DNA of 64,000 nucleotides, taken from assembly GCF_000725345.1 (NCBI RefSeq), contig NZ_CP008852.1, positions 4,022,001-4,086,000 of the forward strand, read 5' to 3'. Of the stretch, positions 9,285 through 18,494 are shown in pieces; within the stretch, counting starts at the first letter, position 1, and the number at the start of each line of letters is the position of its first letter. The position numbers were made by a program, and so were the translations under genes. The notes under the pieces were generated by a model. It was not told the origin of the DNA and made no database searches. It was given only the letters and a program-made list of their open reading frames with translations. The DNA comes from Pelosinus sp. UFO1 (GTDB lineage: Bacteria > Bacillota > Negativicutes > DSM-13327).

Positions 9285-11012
9285 TTATACTCTAAATTTA
9301 CGGACAGCATCCTGTAATTCTTCTGCCATATGAGAAAGGCTGCGGCTAGTTGCCGCAATTTCCTGCATAGATGCAGTTTGCTGCTCAGTTGCAGCGGAAA
9401 CAGTTTGAGTCTGGAGAGCATTCCCTTTGGTAACTTCGTCAATCCCACGGACTGCGCCAACAATATCTTGGCTCCCAATTGAAATTTGATCAGCGGCATT
9501 GGAGATTTCCTTAACTTGCGTGGTAACCTCGCCTACAAGTTGGATAATCTGATTAAATGCATTCCCCGCCTCCAAAACTACTCTCGTACCATCCTTTACT
9601 TCTTCCGTACCAGTGTTCATTACCAAAACAGCTTGTTCCGTTTCCTGTTGAATTTCACTAATTAACGTTGCAATTTGTTTTGCTGCTTCTTCCGATTGCT
9701 CTGCAAGCTTACGTACTTCTTCAGCGACGACAGCAAAGCCTCTACCCTGCTCTCCTGCACGGGCAGCTTCAATTGCTGCATTAAGAGCCAATAGATTGGT
9801 TTGCCCAGCGATCCCAGAGATGGTATCTACGATTTGCCCTATATGCTGAGAACGTTCTCCTAACTTGCCTACTACTTGCGCAGAATGACCTACAGTAGCT
9901 TCAATATTAGCCATTTGTTCTTCCGCCGAATTAATAAGTTTTCCACCATTTTGAGCTGCAGAAGTTGTTCTTTGAGATGTTTCCGTGGCATGCTGCGCAT
10001 TTTGAGCTACTATTTTCGCATCAAAGGCAGATTTTTCGGCCACAGTTAAGGTAGTATTAACTGCGTTTGTTTGTTTTTCTGTTCCTGCCGCTACATCCAT
10101 GATGGAATCAGCAACTAAGGTGGCAGCCTGCGCAGATTGTTCTGCTCCAGCAGTTAGCTGTTCCGATGCAGCTGAAAGCTGTTCTACTTTCTCTTGCACT
10201 TGTGAGAAAAGTCGTTTTAAATTACCTTTCATCTCTGTCAGTGACTTGGCAAGAATACCAAATTCATCGGAACGCATGCTAAGTCCTTGATGAATGGATC
10301 CTGAAAAATCGCCCGCTGCCATGGTAGTCAGCTCTGCTGTAATGTATTTTATCGGGGATGTGACTTGTTTTGTTAGGTAAACACTCAGTATCACACCAAA
10401 AATCAAAGCTATAACACTTAATGTAATTGCCATAGTCACATTATAAGATACATTATGGTTCGCTTCATCCACTTCTGCAAGGGCAAGCTTAGCATTTTCT
10501 TCCACGGTAGTATGTAGTGTTTTTTGTATAGACTGAGCGAATGGTGTTAACTCACGAGTTATCGCGCCACTTGTCAGAGACTTTTCATTCGCTTTTTCGA
10601 TATTGCCAGCTATTCTATCCTTATGTTGTTCCCGCAGTACTGGGATAAGGCGAGTTACTACACCGGTCTTATATTTAGTCGTATCATCAATTAGTTTTTC
10701 AATATCTTTTAACTTATCAGGTGGCGTCAAAGCAAGGAGTTGTTTTTCTAATTCCTCAACAGCAGTCAACTTCTCTTCAAAGTTTTTACTATACTTTTCA
10801 TCTCCATCAGCTATGTAACGTCTGATTTCTAATACTGCACTCGTATATTCATTTTCAGCTTTAGCTGCAATAATTGCTGCTGCATTACTAGTCTGAATAT
10901 TGTTGATGCCTTTCTTTATTTGATTAGAAGACCATAATGAATATACACTCATTCCCACCATTAAACTTAAAATTACTGCTAAAGATACAATGATTTTCTG
11001 TCGAATCTGCAT
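9285..11012 (-). CDS. Methyl-accepting chemotaxis protein
   Basis: Complete 575-residue receptor with membrane helix at about 9-27, a periplasmic four-helix-bundle sensor (about 30-190), second membrane helix (about 193-213), HAMP (about 214-268), and the cytoplasmic signalling domain with the invariant tip ([20 protein letters not shown]). ATG at 11012 follows AGGAGG. The sensor domain differs from that of the other receptors in the window, so it probably has a different stimulus. It appears to be transcribed alone, with its own terminator; no riboswitch is visible in its leader. Confidence 0.95.
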   Translation of the reverse strand: MQIRQKIIVSLAVILSLMVGMSVYSLWSSNQIKKGINNIQTSNAAAIIAAKAENEYTSAVLEIRRYIADGDEKYSKNFEEKLTAVEELEKQLLALTPPDKLKDIEKLIDDTTKYKTGVVTRLIPVLREQHKDRIAGNIEKANEKSLTSGAITRELTPFAQSIQKTLHTTVEENAKLALAEVDEANHNVSYNVTMAITLSVIALIFGVILSVYLTKQVTSPIKYITAELTTMAAGDFSGSIHQGLSMRSDEFGILAKSLTEMKGNLKRLFSQVQEKVEQLSAASEQLTAGAEQSAQAATLVADSIMDVAAGTEKQTNAVNTTLTVAEKSAFDAKIVAQNAQHATETSQRTTSAAQNGGKLINSAEEQMANIEATVGHSAQVVGKLGERSQHIGQIVDTISGIAGQTNLLALNAAIEAARAGEQGRGFAVVAEEVRKLAEQSEEAAKQIATLISEIQQETEQAVLVMNTGTEEVKDGTRVVLEAGNAFNQIIQLVGEVTTQVKEISNAADQISIGSQDIVGAVRGIDEVTKGNALQTQTVSAATEQQTASMQEIAATSRSLSHMAEELQDAVRKFRV

Positions 11013-11482
11013 GACTTATCCTCCTATTTTGCTTTACATAGTAAGACTACTTTTGTGCTAATGACTACATGGAGTTTCAAAATATTCCCTCGTCTTTATC
11101 CCCTGGTATTTCTCAGTTTTTTCAGAAGGACTTGAACAAAAAGTGTTATAATTCTGATTCGAAAAAAAGATATCCCTCTAACATAATTCATATAACTTGT
11201 CAGTTATTGTCACTTTTTTTCCCAGGAAATATTATAAACTATATCATTTGCTTAATAAATATACAAGTTATTTTTTAAAAAGGACGCCCTTATTTAGCCA
11301 TATTCTATGAAAATCCCTAACATAGCGACTATATCTCCAAATTTAACAAAGTAATAAATATACGAAAAATTGTTTATTGCTTAATCCTCTATTTTTGTAG
11401 CTATATTTAAAAACATTACCAGACTATCACCTTGTTACTTGGGAAAACTATTGTTAGCTCTATTAATTTAGGAGGCGATCAG
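11013..11482. other. 470-bp intergenic stretch, no gene recognised
   Basis: AT-rich spacer between the divergently oriented MCP (minus) and a small plus-strand gene. Open frames are short and lack ribosome sites. It must contain both promoters, but I could not pick either with confidence, and no conserved RNA element was recognised. Confidence 0.6.
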
Positions 11483-11659
11483 TTGGATAATAAAAAGGTT
11501 TATCAGCAATGGAACGGCAAAAACATTAATGGCGAAGTTGAATTCAATAATAATATTCTTTCAACGGAAGCAAAAAAGAGTACTACTGCAGACATGAAAT
11601 GTACAGTAGGTGTTGATACTTTTTCAGGTAATGAACTGTTAGAGGACACAGACTATTAA
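11483..11659 (+). CDS. Small hypothetical protein (58 aa, TTG start)
   Basis: Not recognised. The open frame is preceded by a perfect AGGAGG seven bases before TTG 11483, and its stop is followed within 41 bases by a strong terminator, so a real short gene is likely. The product (begins LDNKKVYQQWNGKNINGE, read as Met-initiated) is hydrophilic, acidic at the C-terminus (ELLEDTDY), with one Cys (DMKCTVG) and no signal peptide or membrane helix. It is the only plus-strand gene in the first 25 kb. An in-frame ATG at 11432 would give 75 residues but has no ribosome site. Confidence 0.6.
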   Translation: MDNKKVYQQWNGKNINGEVEFNNNILSTEAKKSTTADMKCTVGVDTFSGNELLEDTDY

Positions 11660-11699
11660 AAATTTCCCTTAATGCAGTATTATGATCAGATGCCTTTCG

Positions 11700-11744
11700 G
11701 CAACAAGAACCCTACAGGACAGTAATCTGTAGGGTTCTTGTTGC
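11700..11744. terminator. Strong bidirectional terminator
   Basis: An 18-bp perfect inverted repeat (GCAACAAGAACCCTACAG arm) with a nine-base loop, between the small plus-strand gene and the convergent KDPG aldolase gene. It can serve both. Confidence 0.85.
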
Positions 11745-11799
11745 TGTCATAGCGTACTAGTTGACTGTGCTAGACCTTATATCCTATTTCCCATAAAAC

Positions 11800-12441
11800 T
11801 TATGCTCTGGCTAAACGTATGGCCTCAACGAATTCTTTAGCCTTTGTTGTAATAGAAGTATAATCACCAGTTTTGGCTCCTCCAGTAAGGTTACTACCTA
11901 CACCCACTGCCACGCAGCCAGCCTTGATCCACTCTCCCACATTATCAACGCCAACACCGCCTGTAGGCATCAGTCTTGCTTGAGGTAGAGGGCCCTTAAT
12001 GGCTTTAATAAAACCAGGTCCAAAAAGTTCGCCTGGAAACACTTTAATAATGTCTGCACCAGCTTCCATTCCTTCCACTACATCTCTAATAGTCATTGCA
12101 CCTGGCATGATTGGTACCCGATACCGATTGCATAATTTGACAGTGTCTACATTCAGGCAAGGAGATACAACATACTGCGCACCACTTAAAATAGCAATTC
12201 TTGCTGTTTCTGGGTCAAGAACCGTTCCAGCTCCAAGTAAAATTTCCTCTGGTGAATAAATCTTTGCCAATTCACTTATGATTTCATTCGCGCCTGGAAC
12301 GGTAAAAGTGATCTCAATGGCTACAACACCACCTGCAATGCAGGCTTCTGTAACCTTCTTTGCCTCTTCTTTGGTTTGCGCTCGTACAACAGCAACGAGG
12401 CCTCCTTCAATAATCTTAGTGATTACCTTTTCTTTTTCCAA
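11800..12441 (-). CDS. eda: KDPG / KHG aldolase
   Basis: Class I aldolase splitting 2-keto-3-deoxy-6-phosphogluconate to pyruvate and glyceraldehyde 3-phosphate, the last step of the Entner-Doudoroff route. The TIM-barrel sequence shows the family signatures: VAVVRAQTKEEA near the N-terminus, the catalytic Glu region (GVVAIEITFTVPGA), GAGTVLD, and the Schiff-base Lys (IIKVFPGELFG). An upstream in-frame ATG (12468) exists, but GGGAGG eight bases before TTG 12441 gives a 213-residue protein, the normal length. It is the last gene of the ketogluconate operon, 34 bases after the dehydratase, and could also process KDPG arising from the uxu pathway. Confidence 0.93.
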   Translation of the reverse strand: MEKEKVITKIIEGGLVAVVRAQTKEEAKKVTEACIAGGVVAIEITFTVPGANEIISELAKIYSPEEILLGAGTVLDPETARIAILSGAQYVVSPCLNVDTVKLCNRYRVPIMPGAMTIRDVVEGMEAGADIIKVFPGELFGPGFIKAIKGPLPQARLMPTGGVGVDNVGEWIKAGCVAVGVGSNLTGGAKTGDYTSITTKAKEFVEAIRLARA

Positions 12442-12475
12442 TTCTCTATCCTCCCGATCCTTTTTCATTTATGTT

Positions 12476-14110
12476 TTAACGGCGAACTGCACCTTTAGCA
12501 GAAGAAGTCGTATTCGCTCCATATAATGTAAGAAATTCACTTTTTATGTCCTTGATAACTGGTTGATAATTTTCTTTCCTGTTTTGATATTCTTCGTCTG
12601 TTATCTCCCAGTGAATACTTCGCTCATAAATATTGATACTTACTCTGTCACCATTTTGCACAAAAGCAATGGGTCCTCTTTCTGCAGCTTCTGGAGAAAG
12701 ATATCCGATGGATAATCCACCTGAAGCCCCTGAGAAACGCCCATCTGTAACGATTGCAGCATCACCAACTGCAGCAATAATCTCAGTGGCTCTATGCATC
12801 TCCCTCATTCCTGGGCCACCAATAGGACCCTCATTACGAATTATAAGTACATCCCCAGAAGATAATTCGCCTTTTTGCGCTGCATTAATGCAAGCTTCTT
12901 CTGAATCAAATACTTTCGCAGGACCTGAATATATCCATTTTTCTTTAGGAACAGCGGAACACTTAACGACAGCCCCTTCTGGTGCCAAATTACCATATAA
13001 TACAGCAATACCACCTTCCCTAGAAAAAGCATCTGTAAAGGAGTGAATAATAACTCCATCTGCATCTGCAGCGCTTTCTAAGTTTTCAGCCAAACTTTTC
13101 CCATTCACACCTACTGTATTTGTAGCTAAAACAGGGATTAGTTCCTTCATAATAGTAGGAATTCCACCAACAGGATAAAGATCAGCTACTGTATATTCCC
13201 CACCATTTGGCGTCACCTGTGTCAATAGTGGTGTTTTACGACTAATACGGTCAAAATCACGATAAGTCCATTCAATACCACATTCTTTGGCAATGGCAGG
13301 TAAATGCAATACACTATTTAAAGAAGCCCCCATAGCTAAAATAACAGCTGTTGTATTATGAAATGCCTCTTTTGTCATGATATCACGGGGTTGTATATTT
13401 TGATTTACCAAGTTTACAACAGTGTAACCTGTATCATAGGCATTTTGTTCTTTCTCTCTACTAATGGCTGGTATTAGAGAAGATCCAGTTAAGGAAAGGC
13501 CTAGTGTCTCTACTGCAATACTCATCGTATTGGCTGTTCCCAAAAAGGGACAAATACCAGCCGTAGGATAATACTTTACCGTAGCTTCAACAAGTTTTTC
13601 CTCATCAATTTCACCACGAATAAATTGTTGACGAGCACTCTTAGATTCACTGGGTTTAATCTGATTGATCATAGGCCCCCCAGTAACCATGGCAGTTGGA
13701 ATATTTAACTTTGCTGCCGCCATTAGCATAGCTGGCACAATCTTATCACAAGAACCTAGTAATACCATTCCATCAAAAATACCATGCGCTTTTATCATGA
13801 CTTCAATTGAGTCACTGATCAATTCACGACTCGGTAACACATATCTCATTCCATCATGCCCTTGAGCAATACCATCACAAATCGCTATGGTATTAAATTC
13901 TAAGGGATGCCCACCATTATCAATAATACCCCGTTTTACATGAGCTGCTAAATCTCTAAGGTGTGCATGCCCTGGTACGATTTCATTCCATGAGTTGACA
14001 ACTGCAATGATTGGCCGATCTAAATTTCTATAGTTAGCTCCACAGGAACCTAGGTGCCCTTTTGCTATCGCCCTTTGGTATGCAGGCATTTTTGATAATA
14101 CATTATCCAT
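12476..14110 (-). CDS. IlvD/Edd-family sugar-acid dehydratase
   Basis: A 544-residue [Fe-S] dehydratase of the dihydroxy-acid / phosphogluconate dehydratase family. Seen: GSCGANYRNLDRP, AICDGIAQGHDGMRYVLPSRE, LLGSCDKIVPAMLMAA, and PTAGICPFLGTANTMS, which carry cluster cysteines and the active site. By sequence it is nearer IlvD-type dehydratases than classical 6-phosphogluconate dehydratase, but its position between eda and ketogluconate genes argues for a sugar acid substrate (6-phosphogluconate or gluconate) rather than branched-chain synthesis; no other ilv gene is nearby. Start: ATG 14110 after GGGGGA; the frame is open 12 codons further upstream. The exact substrate is undecided. Confidence 0.85.
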   Translation of the reverse strand: MDNVLSKMPAYQRAIAKGHLGSCGANYRNLDRPIIAVVNSWNEIVPGHAHLRDLAAHVKRGIIDNGGHPLEFNTIAICDGIAQGHDGMRYVLPSRELISDSIEVMIKAHGIFDGMVLLGSCDKIVPAMLMAAAKLNIPTAMVTGGPMINQIKPSESKSARQQFIRGEIDEEKLVEATVKYYPTAGICPFLGTANTMSIAVETLGLSLTGSSLIPAISREKEQNAYDTGYTVVNLVNQNIQPRDIMTKEAFHNTTAVILAMGASLNSVLHLPAIAKECGIEWTYRDFDRISRKTPLLTQVTPNGGEYTVADLYPVGGIPTIMKELIPVLATNTVGVNGKSLAENLESAADADGVIIHSFTDAFSREGGIAVLYGNLAPEGAVVKCSAVPKEKWIYSGPAKVFDSEEACINAAQKGELSSGDVLIIRNEGPIGGPGMREMHRATEIIAAVGDAAIVTDGRFSGASGGLSIGYLSPEAAERGPIAFVQNGDRVSINIYERSIHWEITDEEYQNRKENYQPVIKDIKSEFLTLYGANTTSSAKGAVRR

Positions 14111-14227
14111 AAGAATCCCCCTACTTGTTTCAAGAATTAACACCACTGCATCCCAAACTTAGGCTACAGATAAAATCCATTACATTGATTTTTCTTATCA
14201 AAACCTCGTAGGATAAGAGTAAAATAA

Positions 14228-15502
14228 TTAGTTCGCAATATGGGTTGTCGATACATCGGAAGAAGAGGTTTTTGTAACCAATGTCAATATGACTGCCAAT
14301 ACTAATGAGCTTGCCATAAATATATAGGATGCACTTGGCCCACCTGTAGCACCATTGAGATACCCTACAATATAAGCTCCGACAAATGAACCTAACGCTC
14401 CAAAGCTATTAATGAGAGCCATGGCTCCCCCTGCCACATTTCTCGGTAAAATTTCTGGGATGATGGCAAAAAATGGTCCATATGGAGCATACATCGCACC
14501 ACCGGCAATAACCAGCAGAAAATAAGATAGCCAAAAGTTAGAAGCCCCTAGTAAATAAGATCCGAAAAAGGCAATGGCACCAATGAGTAAGGATACCCAT
14601 ACAAAACCTTTGCGATTCTGGGTTTTGTCAGAATAGTATGAAATAATTACCATCAAGGCTGCCGCCAAGGCATAAGGTACCGAAGAGAGCCAACCTGCAG
14701 CAACGATTCCCATATTAGATGCAGACTTAATAATAGATGGTAGCCACATCACAAATCCATAAACACCAATACTCCAAAAGAAATATTGAAAAGCAAGAGT
14801 AATTACCTTTGGTGATTTGAAGGCTTCTGCGTAATTTTTAACTGGTTTTAAGCCTTTCTGCTCTTCTAGTAAGGCTTCTTCAATATCCTTTTTCTCAGAA
14901 GATGTAAGCCAATTGGCTTCTTTGGGATGATCTGTAACCATCATCCACCAAATAACGGCCCAAATAATAGAAGGAATACCTTCTATTATAAACATCCAGC
15001 GCCAACCAAAAGAATTTACAAGATATCCTGATACGATAGACATCCATAATACAGTAATTGGATTCCCCAAAATCAAGAAAGTATTGGCTCTAGAACGCTC
15101 CGATTTAGTAAACCAATGGCTCAAAAATACCAGCATCGCTGGCATAACTACGCTTTCCACGACCCCCAACATAAATCGAATGACATATAGGGCAGAGATA
15201 TCGTTAACCATACCTGTTGCAGTAGCCAAGCCACCCCATAAGATCAATGTCCAAAATACGAGTTTTTTTGCACTGCGTTTTTCAGCATAAAGTGCACCTG
15301 GAATTTGAAAAAAGAAATATCCTAAGAAAAATAATGCACCAAGTAATGAGGATGCGGATGCCGTAATGTTCAAATCCCGAGCAAGGCCAGAAGCTGCCCC
15401 AAAACTGTAATTCGCCCGATCAAGATAAGCTAAACTATAAGTGATAAATGCCAGCGGAATCAATTTCATCCAACGACTAGGAGCCAACGCTTTTACTTCC
15501 AT
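14228..15502 (-). CDS. MFS sugar-acid:cation symporter (KguT-like)
   Basis: Inner-membrane transporter of the anion:cation symporter family, 424 residues with about 12 hydrophobic helices and the signature loop between helices 2 and 3 (GALYAEKRSAKK). The family moves hexonates, hexuronates and ketogluconate; the neighbours (kinase, reductase, isomerase, dehydratase, aldolase) suggest 2-ketogluconate or gluconate. It starts MEVKALAPSRWMKLIP with AAGGAGA upstream, and is preceded by the reductase gene 57 bases away. Paralogue of the 47997-49271 transporter but clearly distinct in sequence. Confidence 0.85.
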   Translation of the reverse strand: MEVKALAPSRWMKLIPLAFITYSLAYLDRANYSFGAASGLARDLNITASASSLLGALFFLGYFFFQIPGALYAEKRSAKKLVFWTLILWGGLATATGMVNDISALYVIRFMLGVVESVVMPAMLVFLSHWFTKSERSRANTFLILGNPITVLWMSIVSGYLVNSFGWRWMFIIEGIPSIIWAVIWWMMVTDHPKEANWLTSSEKKDIEEALLEEQKGLKPVKNYAEAFKSPKVITLAFQYFFWSIGVYGFVMWLPSIIKSASNMGIVAAGWLSSVPYALAAALMVIISYYSDKTQNRKGFVWVSLLIGAIAFFGSYLLGASNFWLSYFLLVIAGGAMYAPYGPFFAIIPEILPRNVAGGAMALINSFGALGSFVGAYIVGYLNGATGGPSASYIFMASSLVLAVILTLVTKTSSSDVSTTHIAN

Positions 15503-15559
15503 TTTATTTTCTCCTTCTTCTCTTAATATTTTTCATACCTTACTCAACATGTTGCTATA

Positions 15560-16510
15560 TTACCTCACAGGATAGTGAGGTGGATTGCCACCTAGAACTG
15601 CTACCACATCAGTAGCAACCATTATACTCATTCTGGCCACCGTTTCACGAGTATTTGAACCGGCATGTGGTGTTAATACAACATTCTTCAAACTAAAAAA
15701 TCTTTGATCACGCAGAGGTTCCACTGCGAAAGTATCTAAACCTGCACCAGCAATTACCCCTTCCTGCAAGGCCTTAATTAGATCTTCCTCAACAATCAGA
15801 TCGCCACGGGCTGTATTGATAAGTACAGCTGTATTTTTCATGCTTTGCAAGCTTTTCGCATGAATCATACCAACGGTTTCAGGGGTAGAAGGTGCGTGCA
15901 ATGAGATAAAGTCTGCTTTTTTAAAGAGTTCTTCCAACGATACATACTTGGTTGCGTACTGAGCAGCAAAGTCAAGACTAGGCCAAACATCGAAAGCTAT
16001 TATATTCATATCAAAGGCCGCGGCCCTTTTAGCAACTTCCCTACCGATATTTCCTGTTCCCACAATGCCAATCGTTTTACCAGATAACTCTGTTCCCGTA
16101 ATTCTCTCCCATTTTTCTTGCCGTACCAATTGATCCATAGCGGCAATATTACGAGTCACTGCCATTAATAGCCCCATGGCTAATTCAGCTACTGATTTCG
16201 TCAGAACTCCTGGAGTATAGGTCACTTGTATCCCATGTTCTTTCGCAGCAGCAACATTAATATTGTCGTACCCTACGCCATATTTACCGATAACTTTAAG
16301 GGTAGGCAATCCTGCTGCAATTACCTTTTCAGTTACCTCATCTGTCCCTGTAATCAAAGCATCCATTCCTGGTATTAACTCTAGGAGCTCTTCTTCTTTT
16401 AAAGGCCTTCCAACTGGATTCCATGTAATTAAATATCCTTGGGACTCCAAGAGAGCTTTTGCCTCATCACATAACGCAAAGGATCTTGCCGTCACTAGTA
16501 CCTTAACCAA
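15560..16510 (-). CDS. D-isomer 2-hydroxyacid dehydrogenase (KguD-like reductase)
   Basis: NAD(P)-dependent oxidoreductase of 316 residues. Rossmann motif GIVGTGNIGREVAKRA at about residue 147, catalytic Arg (INTARGDL), Glu (FAVEP) and His (LTPHAGSNTRE) are all present in the order expected of the family. In a cluster with a ketogluconate kinase and Entner-Doudoroff enzymes, the likely role is reduction of 2-keto-6-phosphogluconate to 6-phosphogluconate (as Pseudomonas KguD) or of 2-ketogluconate to gluconate. TTG at 16510 is used because GGGAG lies eight bases upstream. General phosphoglycerate dehydrogenase activity is a less likely alternative. Confidence 0.82.
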   Translation of the reverse strand: MVKVLVTARSFALCDEAKALLESQGYLITWNPVGRPLKEEELLELIPGMDALITGTDEVTEKVIAAGLPTLKVIGKYGVGYDNINVAAAKEHGIQVTYTPGVLTKSVAELAMGLLMAVTRNIAAMDQLVRQEKWERITGTELSGKTIGIVGTGNIGREVAKRAAAFDMNIIAFDVWPSLDFAAQYATKYVSLEELFKKADFISLHAPSTPETVGMIHAKSLQSMKNTAVLINTARGDLIVEEDLIKALQEGVIAGAGLDTFAVEPLRDQRFFSLKNVVLTPHAGSNTRETVARMSIMVATDVVAVLGGNPPHYPVR

Positions 16511-16555
16511 ATACTCATCTCCCTTACACCTACATTTTTTACATAAATATTTTTC

Positions 16556-17509
16556 TTACACCTGTTGTCCAAGCTGAGTCTGCAAATACGATTCAAGTTG
16601 TCGTGAATTTGGTAATCCATCATTATCACCTGGGAACATGACTACTAAAGCCCCAATCGCATTCGCCCTCACTACCGCATCTTTAAGGGATAACCCAGCC
16701 CTTAAGCCACTAACTACACCTACGGCAAATCCATCTCCTGCACCTACCGTATCTACAACTTTTTCCACTTTAAACCCCTGTACTTCAAAAGAAGTATCTT
16801 GTGTTTTAACAAAAGCTCCTTTCTCACCTAACTTAATAACGACGGTAGACACTCCTTCTTTCAAGTAGAAGTCAGCAATCTGGTTGGGATCATCACTACC
16901 CGTTAAGATTTTGCCTTCATTAACCCCAGGTAATACAAGATCGCTGCGAAAGGCTAAGTCATTAATAACACTTACCATCTCCTCCTTACTTTTCCATAAC
17001 TGTGGCCGTAAATTGGTATCAAATGAAATAGAAATACCTTTTTCTCTAGCAGCTGCCATTAGCTTGTAGCTCACTTCTCGACAAGTGGAAGATAGAGCAG
17101 GAGGTATTCCTGTTAAATGAAGATGTTTGACTTTGTCCCAGAGAATATCACTAACATCTTCTGTGTGTAAGTGAGAAGCTGCTGAATGCCTGCGGAAATA
17201 AAAAACTTCTGGATCGCCAACTTCCACTTTTGATTTTAATTGAAAGCCTGTAAAATGCCCTGCATCATAGTTCACATACCGAGTATCAATGTTATTTTCT
17301 AAAAGAAACCGATTAATATATTTTCCGAAAGGATCTTCTCCTAACTTCGTAATATAAGCTACTTCATGACCTAGTCGCGCCATGCCGATTGCAAAGTTTA
17401 CTTCTGCACCTGCAACAAGCTTGGTAAATTCTTCGATTTTATCAAGCTCTCCCTTTTGATTGGCTAAAAAGAGTGCCATAGGCTCTCCAAGAGTAAGAAT
17501 TTCACACAT
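16556..17509 (-). CDS. kguK: PfkB-family 2-ketogluconate / KDG kinase
   Basis: Ribokinase-fold sugar kinase, 317 residues. N-terminal substrate motif (GAEVNFAIGMARLG), GFQLKSKVEVGDPEVFYFRR, and the ATP/catalytic motif DTVGAGDGFAVGVVSGL with its Asp base. The segments FRRHSAASHL, TGIPPALS and NLRPQLW resemble what I recall of KguK, and 2-keto-3-deoxygluconate kinases are close relatives, so either 2-ketogluconate or KDG may be the substrate; a KDG kinase would also serve the uxu operon. ATG 17509 follows GGAGG. Gene symbol given as most likely on cluster context. Confidence 0.8.
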   Translation of the reverse strand: MCEILTLGEPMALFLANQKGELDKIEEFTKLVAGAEVNFAIGMARLGHEVAYITKLGEDPFGKYINRFLLENNIDTRYVNYDAGHFTGFQLKSKVEVGDPEVFYFRRHSAASHLHTEDVSDILWDKVKHLHLTGIPPALSSTCREVSYKLMAAAREKGISISFDTNLRPQLWKSKEEMVSVINDLAFRSDLVLPGVNEGKILTGSDDPNQIADFYLKEGVSTVVIKLGEKGAFVKTQDTSFEVQGFKVEKVVDTVGAGDGFAVGVVSGLRAGLSLKDAVVRANAIGALVVMFPGDNDGLPNSRQLESYLQTQLGQQV

Positions 17510-17601
17510 ATATTTTCCTCCTGTCATTTAAAACAAAATAATATCGAAAATCTTCAACTACATATCGAATACTCTAGTAAATATGATGGTTCTAGGATGA
17601 C

Positions 17602-18363
17602 TTAATTAGGATCAACTATTCTTTCAATCGTGCCCTTTAATACTTCAACTGGCTTAGGGCCGCAAGGATATTCAATCCCTAAAGGAACATTTTGCGGCAA
17701 CATCTTTAGTATTAACCGCCAATCCACTTGCCCTTGATCCAAAGCACAAGCAGCTGGTTCGTCGTTTTCATAAATTACATCCTTCAAATGGATATATTTG
17801 ACATATTGTTTAAGTTGGGAAGTATTACTCACTGGATTTTCATTAACCCAACACCAGTTGCCGATATCATAAGTACAGTAAATAGGAATTTCATATTCTT
17901 TACAGCAATCTAAAAACTCTTTTAGCACTGTTACTTTCCCACTTAACAGAGTTTGATCATTTTCTACAGTGACAACCATGTTCCTTTTTTGTAAGTTAGC
18001 TTTTAACGCTTCAATTTCTTCTACATTACTAGCATCAAAATCACCAATCGTAAACTTTACCATCTTCATCTGCATACGTTCAGCCTCATCTAGGCAAGAA
18101 AGAACGTTACTACGATCAAAACGTTTCTTACTGAAAAGGTCGACTGGAACTGAATATAGCAATTGCATTTTTTGTTTCTCTGCCTCTAGCACCATTTGCT
18201 TTATTTCCCCTGGGAAATCGACAATCCACTCTCGGCGAATCTCAATTTTTGATACTCCCAAAGATTTAACTAGTTCAAATGTTTGCCACTGTCTGCTTCC
18301 TGCATCAATCAAATCCTTAAAAACAATCGTGTTGATAACAATATTTTCTCTCATCCTCTTCAA
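17602..18363 (-). CDS. Sugar phosphate isomerase/epimerase family protein (KguE-like)
   Basis: AP-endonuclease-2-type TIM barrel of 253 residues. Metal ligands typical of the family can be seen: Glu in KIEIRREW, the ENDQTLLSGK segment with Glu and Asp, CTYDIGNW, and YIHLKDV, plus the late Glu (PLGIEYPCG). It is the first gene of the operon, as KguE is in the Pseudomonas kguEKTD operon; its reaction there is not established to my knowledge. TTG at 18363 is the start because AGGAGG lies six bases ahead. The region upstream contains two LacI-type operator candidates. Confidence 0.78.
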   Translation of the reverse strand: MKRMRENIVINTIVFKDLIDAGSRQWQTFELVKSLGVSKIEIRREWIVDFPGEIKQMVLEAEKQKMQLLYSVPVDLFSKKRFDRSNVLSCLDEAERMQMKMVKFTIGDFDASNVEEIEALKANLQKRNMVVTVENDQTLLSGKVTVLKEFLDCCKEYEIPIYCTYDIGNWCWVNENPVSNTSQLKQYVKYIHLKDVIYENDEPAACALDQGQVDWRLILKMLPQNVPLGIEYPCGPKPVEVLKGTIERIVDPN

Positions 18364-18409
18364 AATCTTCCTCCTCCGTTTTATATACTACTTGTTGTTT
18401 ACCAATTTC

Positions 18410-18424
18410 GTTTATCGGTTTCTA
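18410..18424 (-). promoter_or_regulatory. Candidate LacI-family operator 1 (kgu promoter)
   Basis: Minus-strand AGAAACCGATAAAC, with the central CG typical of LacI-family sites. One of three near-identical copies, all around the kgu operon and the adjacent repressor gene. Confidence 0.55.
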
Positions 18425-18467
18425 AATCAAAAAAATATCAACTTTTAAGTAATAGTTTACCGTTTTA

Positions 18468-18483
18468 GTTTATCGGTTACTAA
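18468..18483 (-). promoter_or_regulatory. Candidate LacI-family operator 2 (kgu promoter)
   Basis: Minus-strand AGTAACCGATAAAC, 58 bases from operator 1, just downstream of the repressor gene stop and upstream of the kguE-like gene. Confidence 0.55.
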
Positions 18484-18494
18484 GCTAAAAAAAT

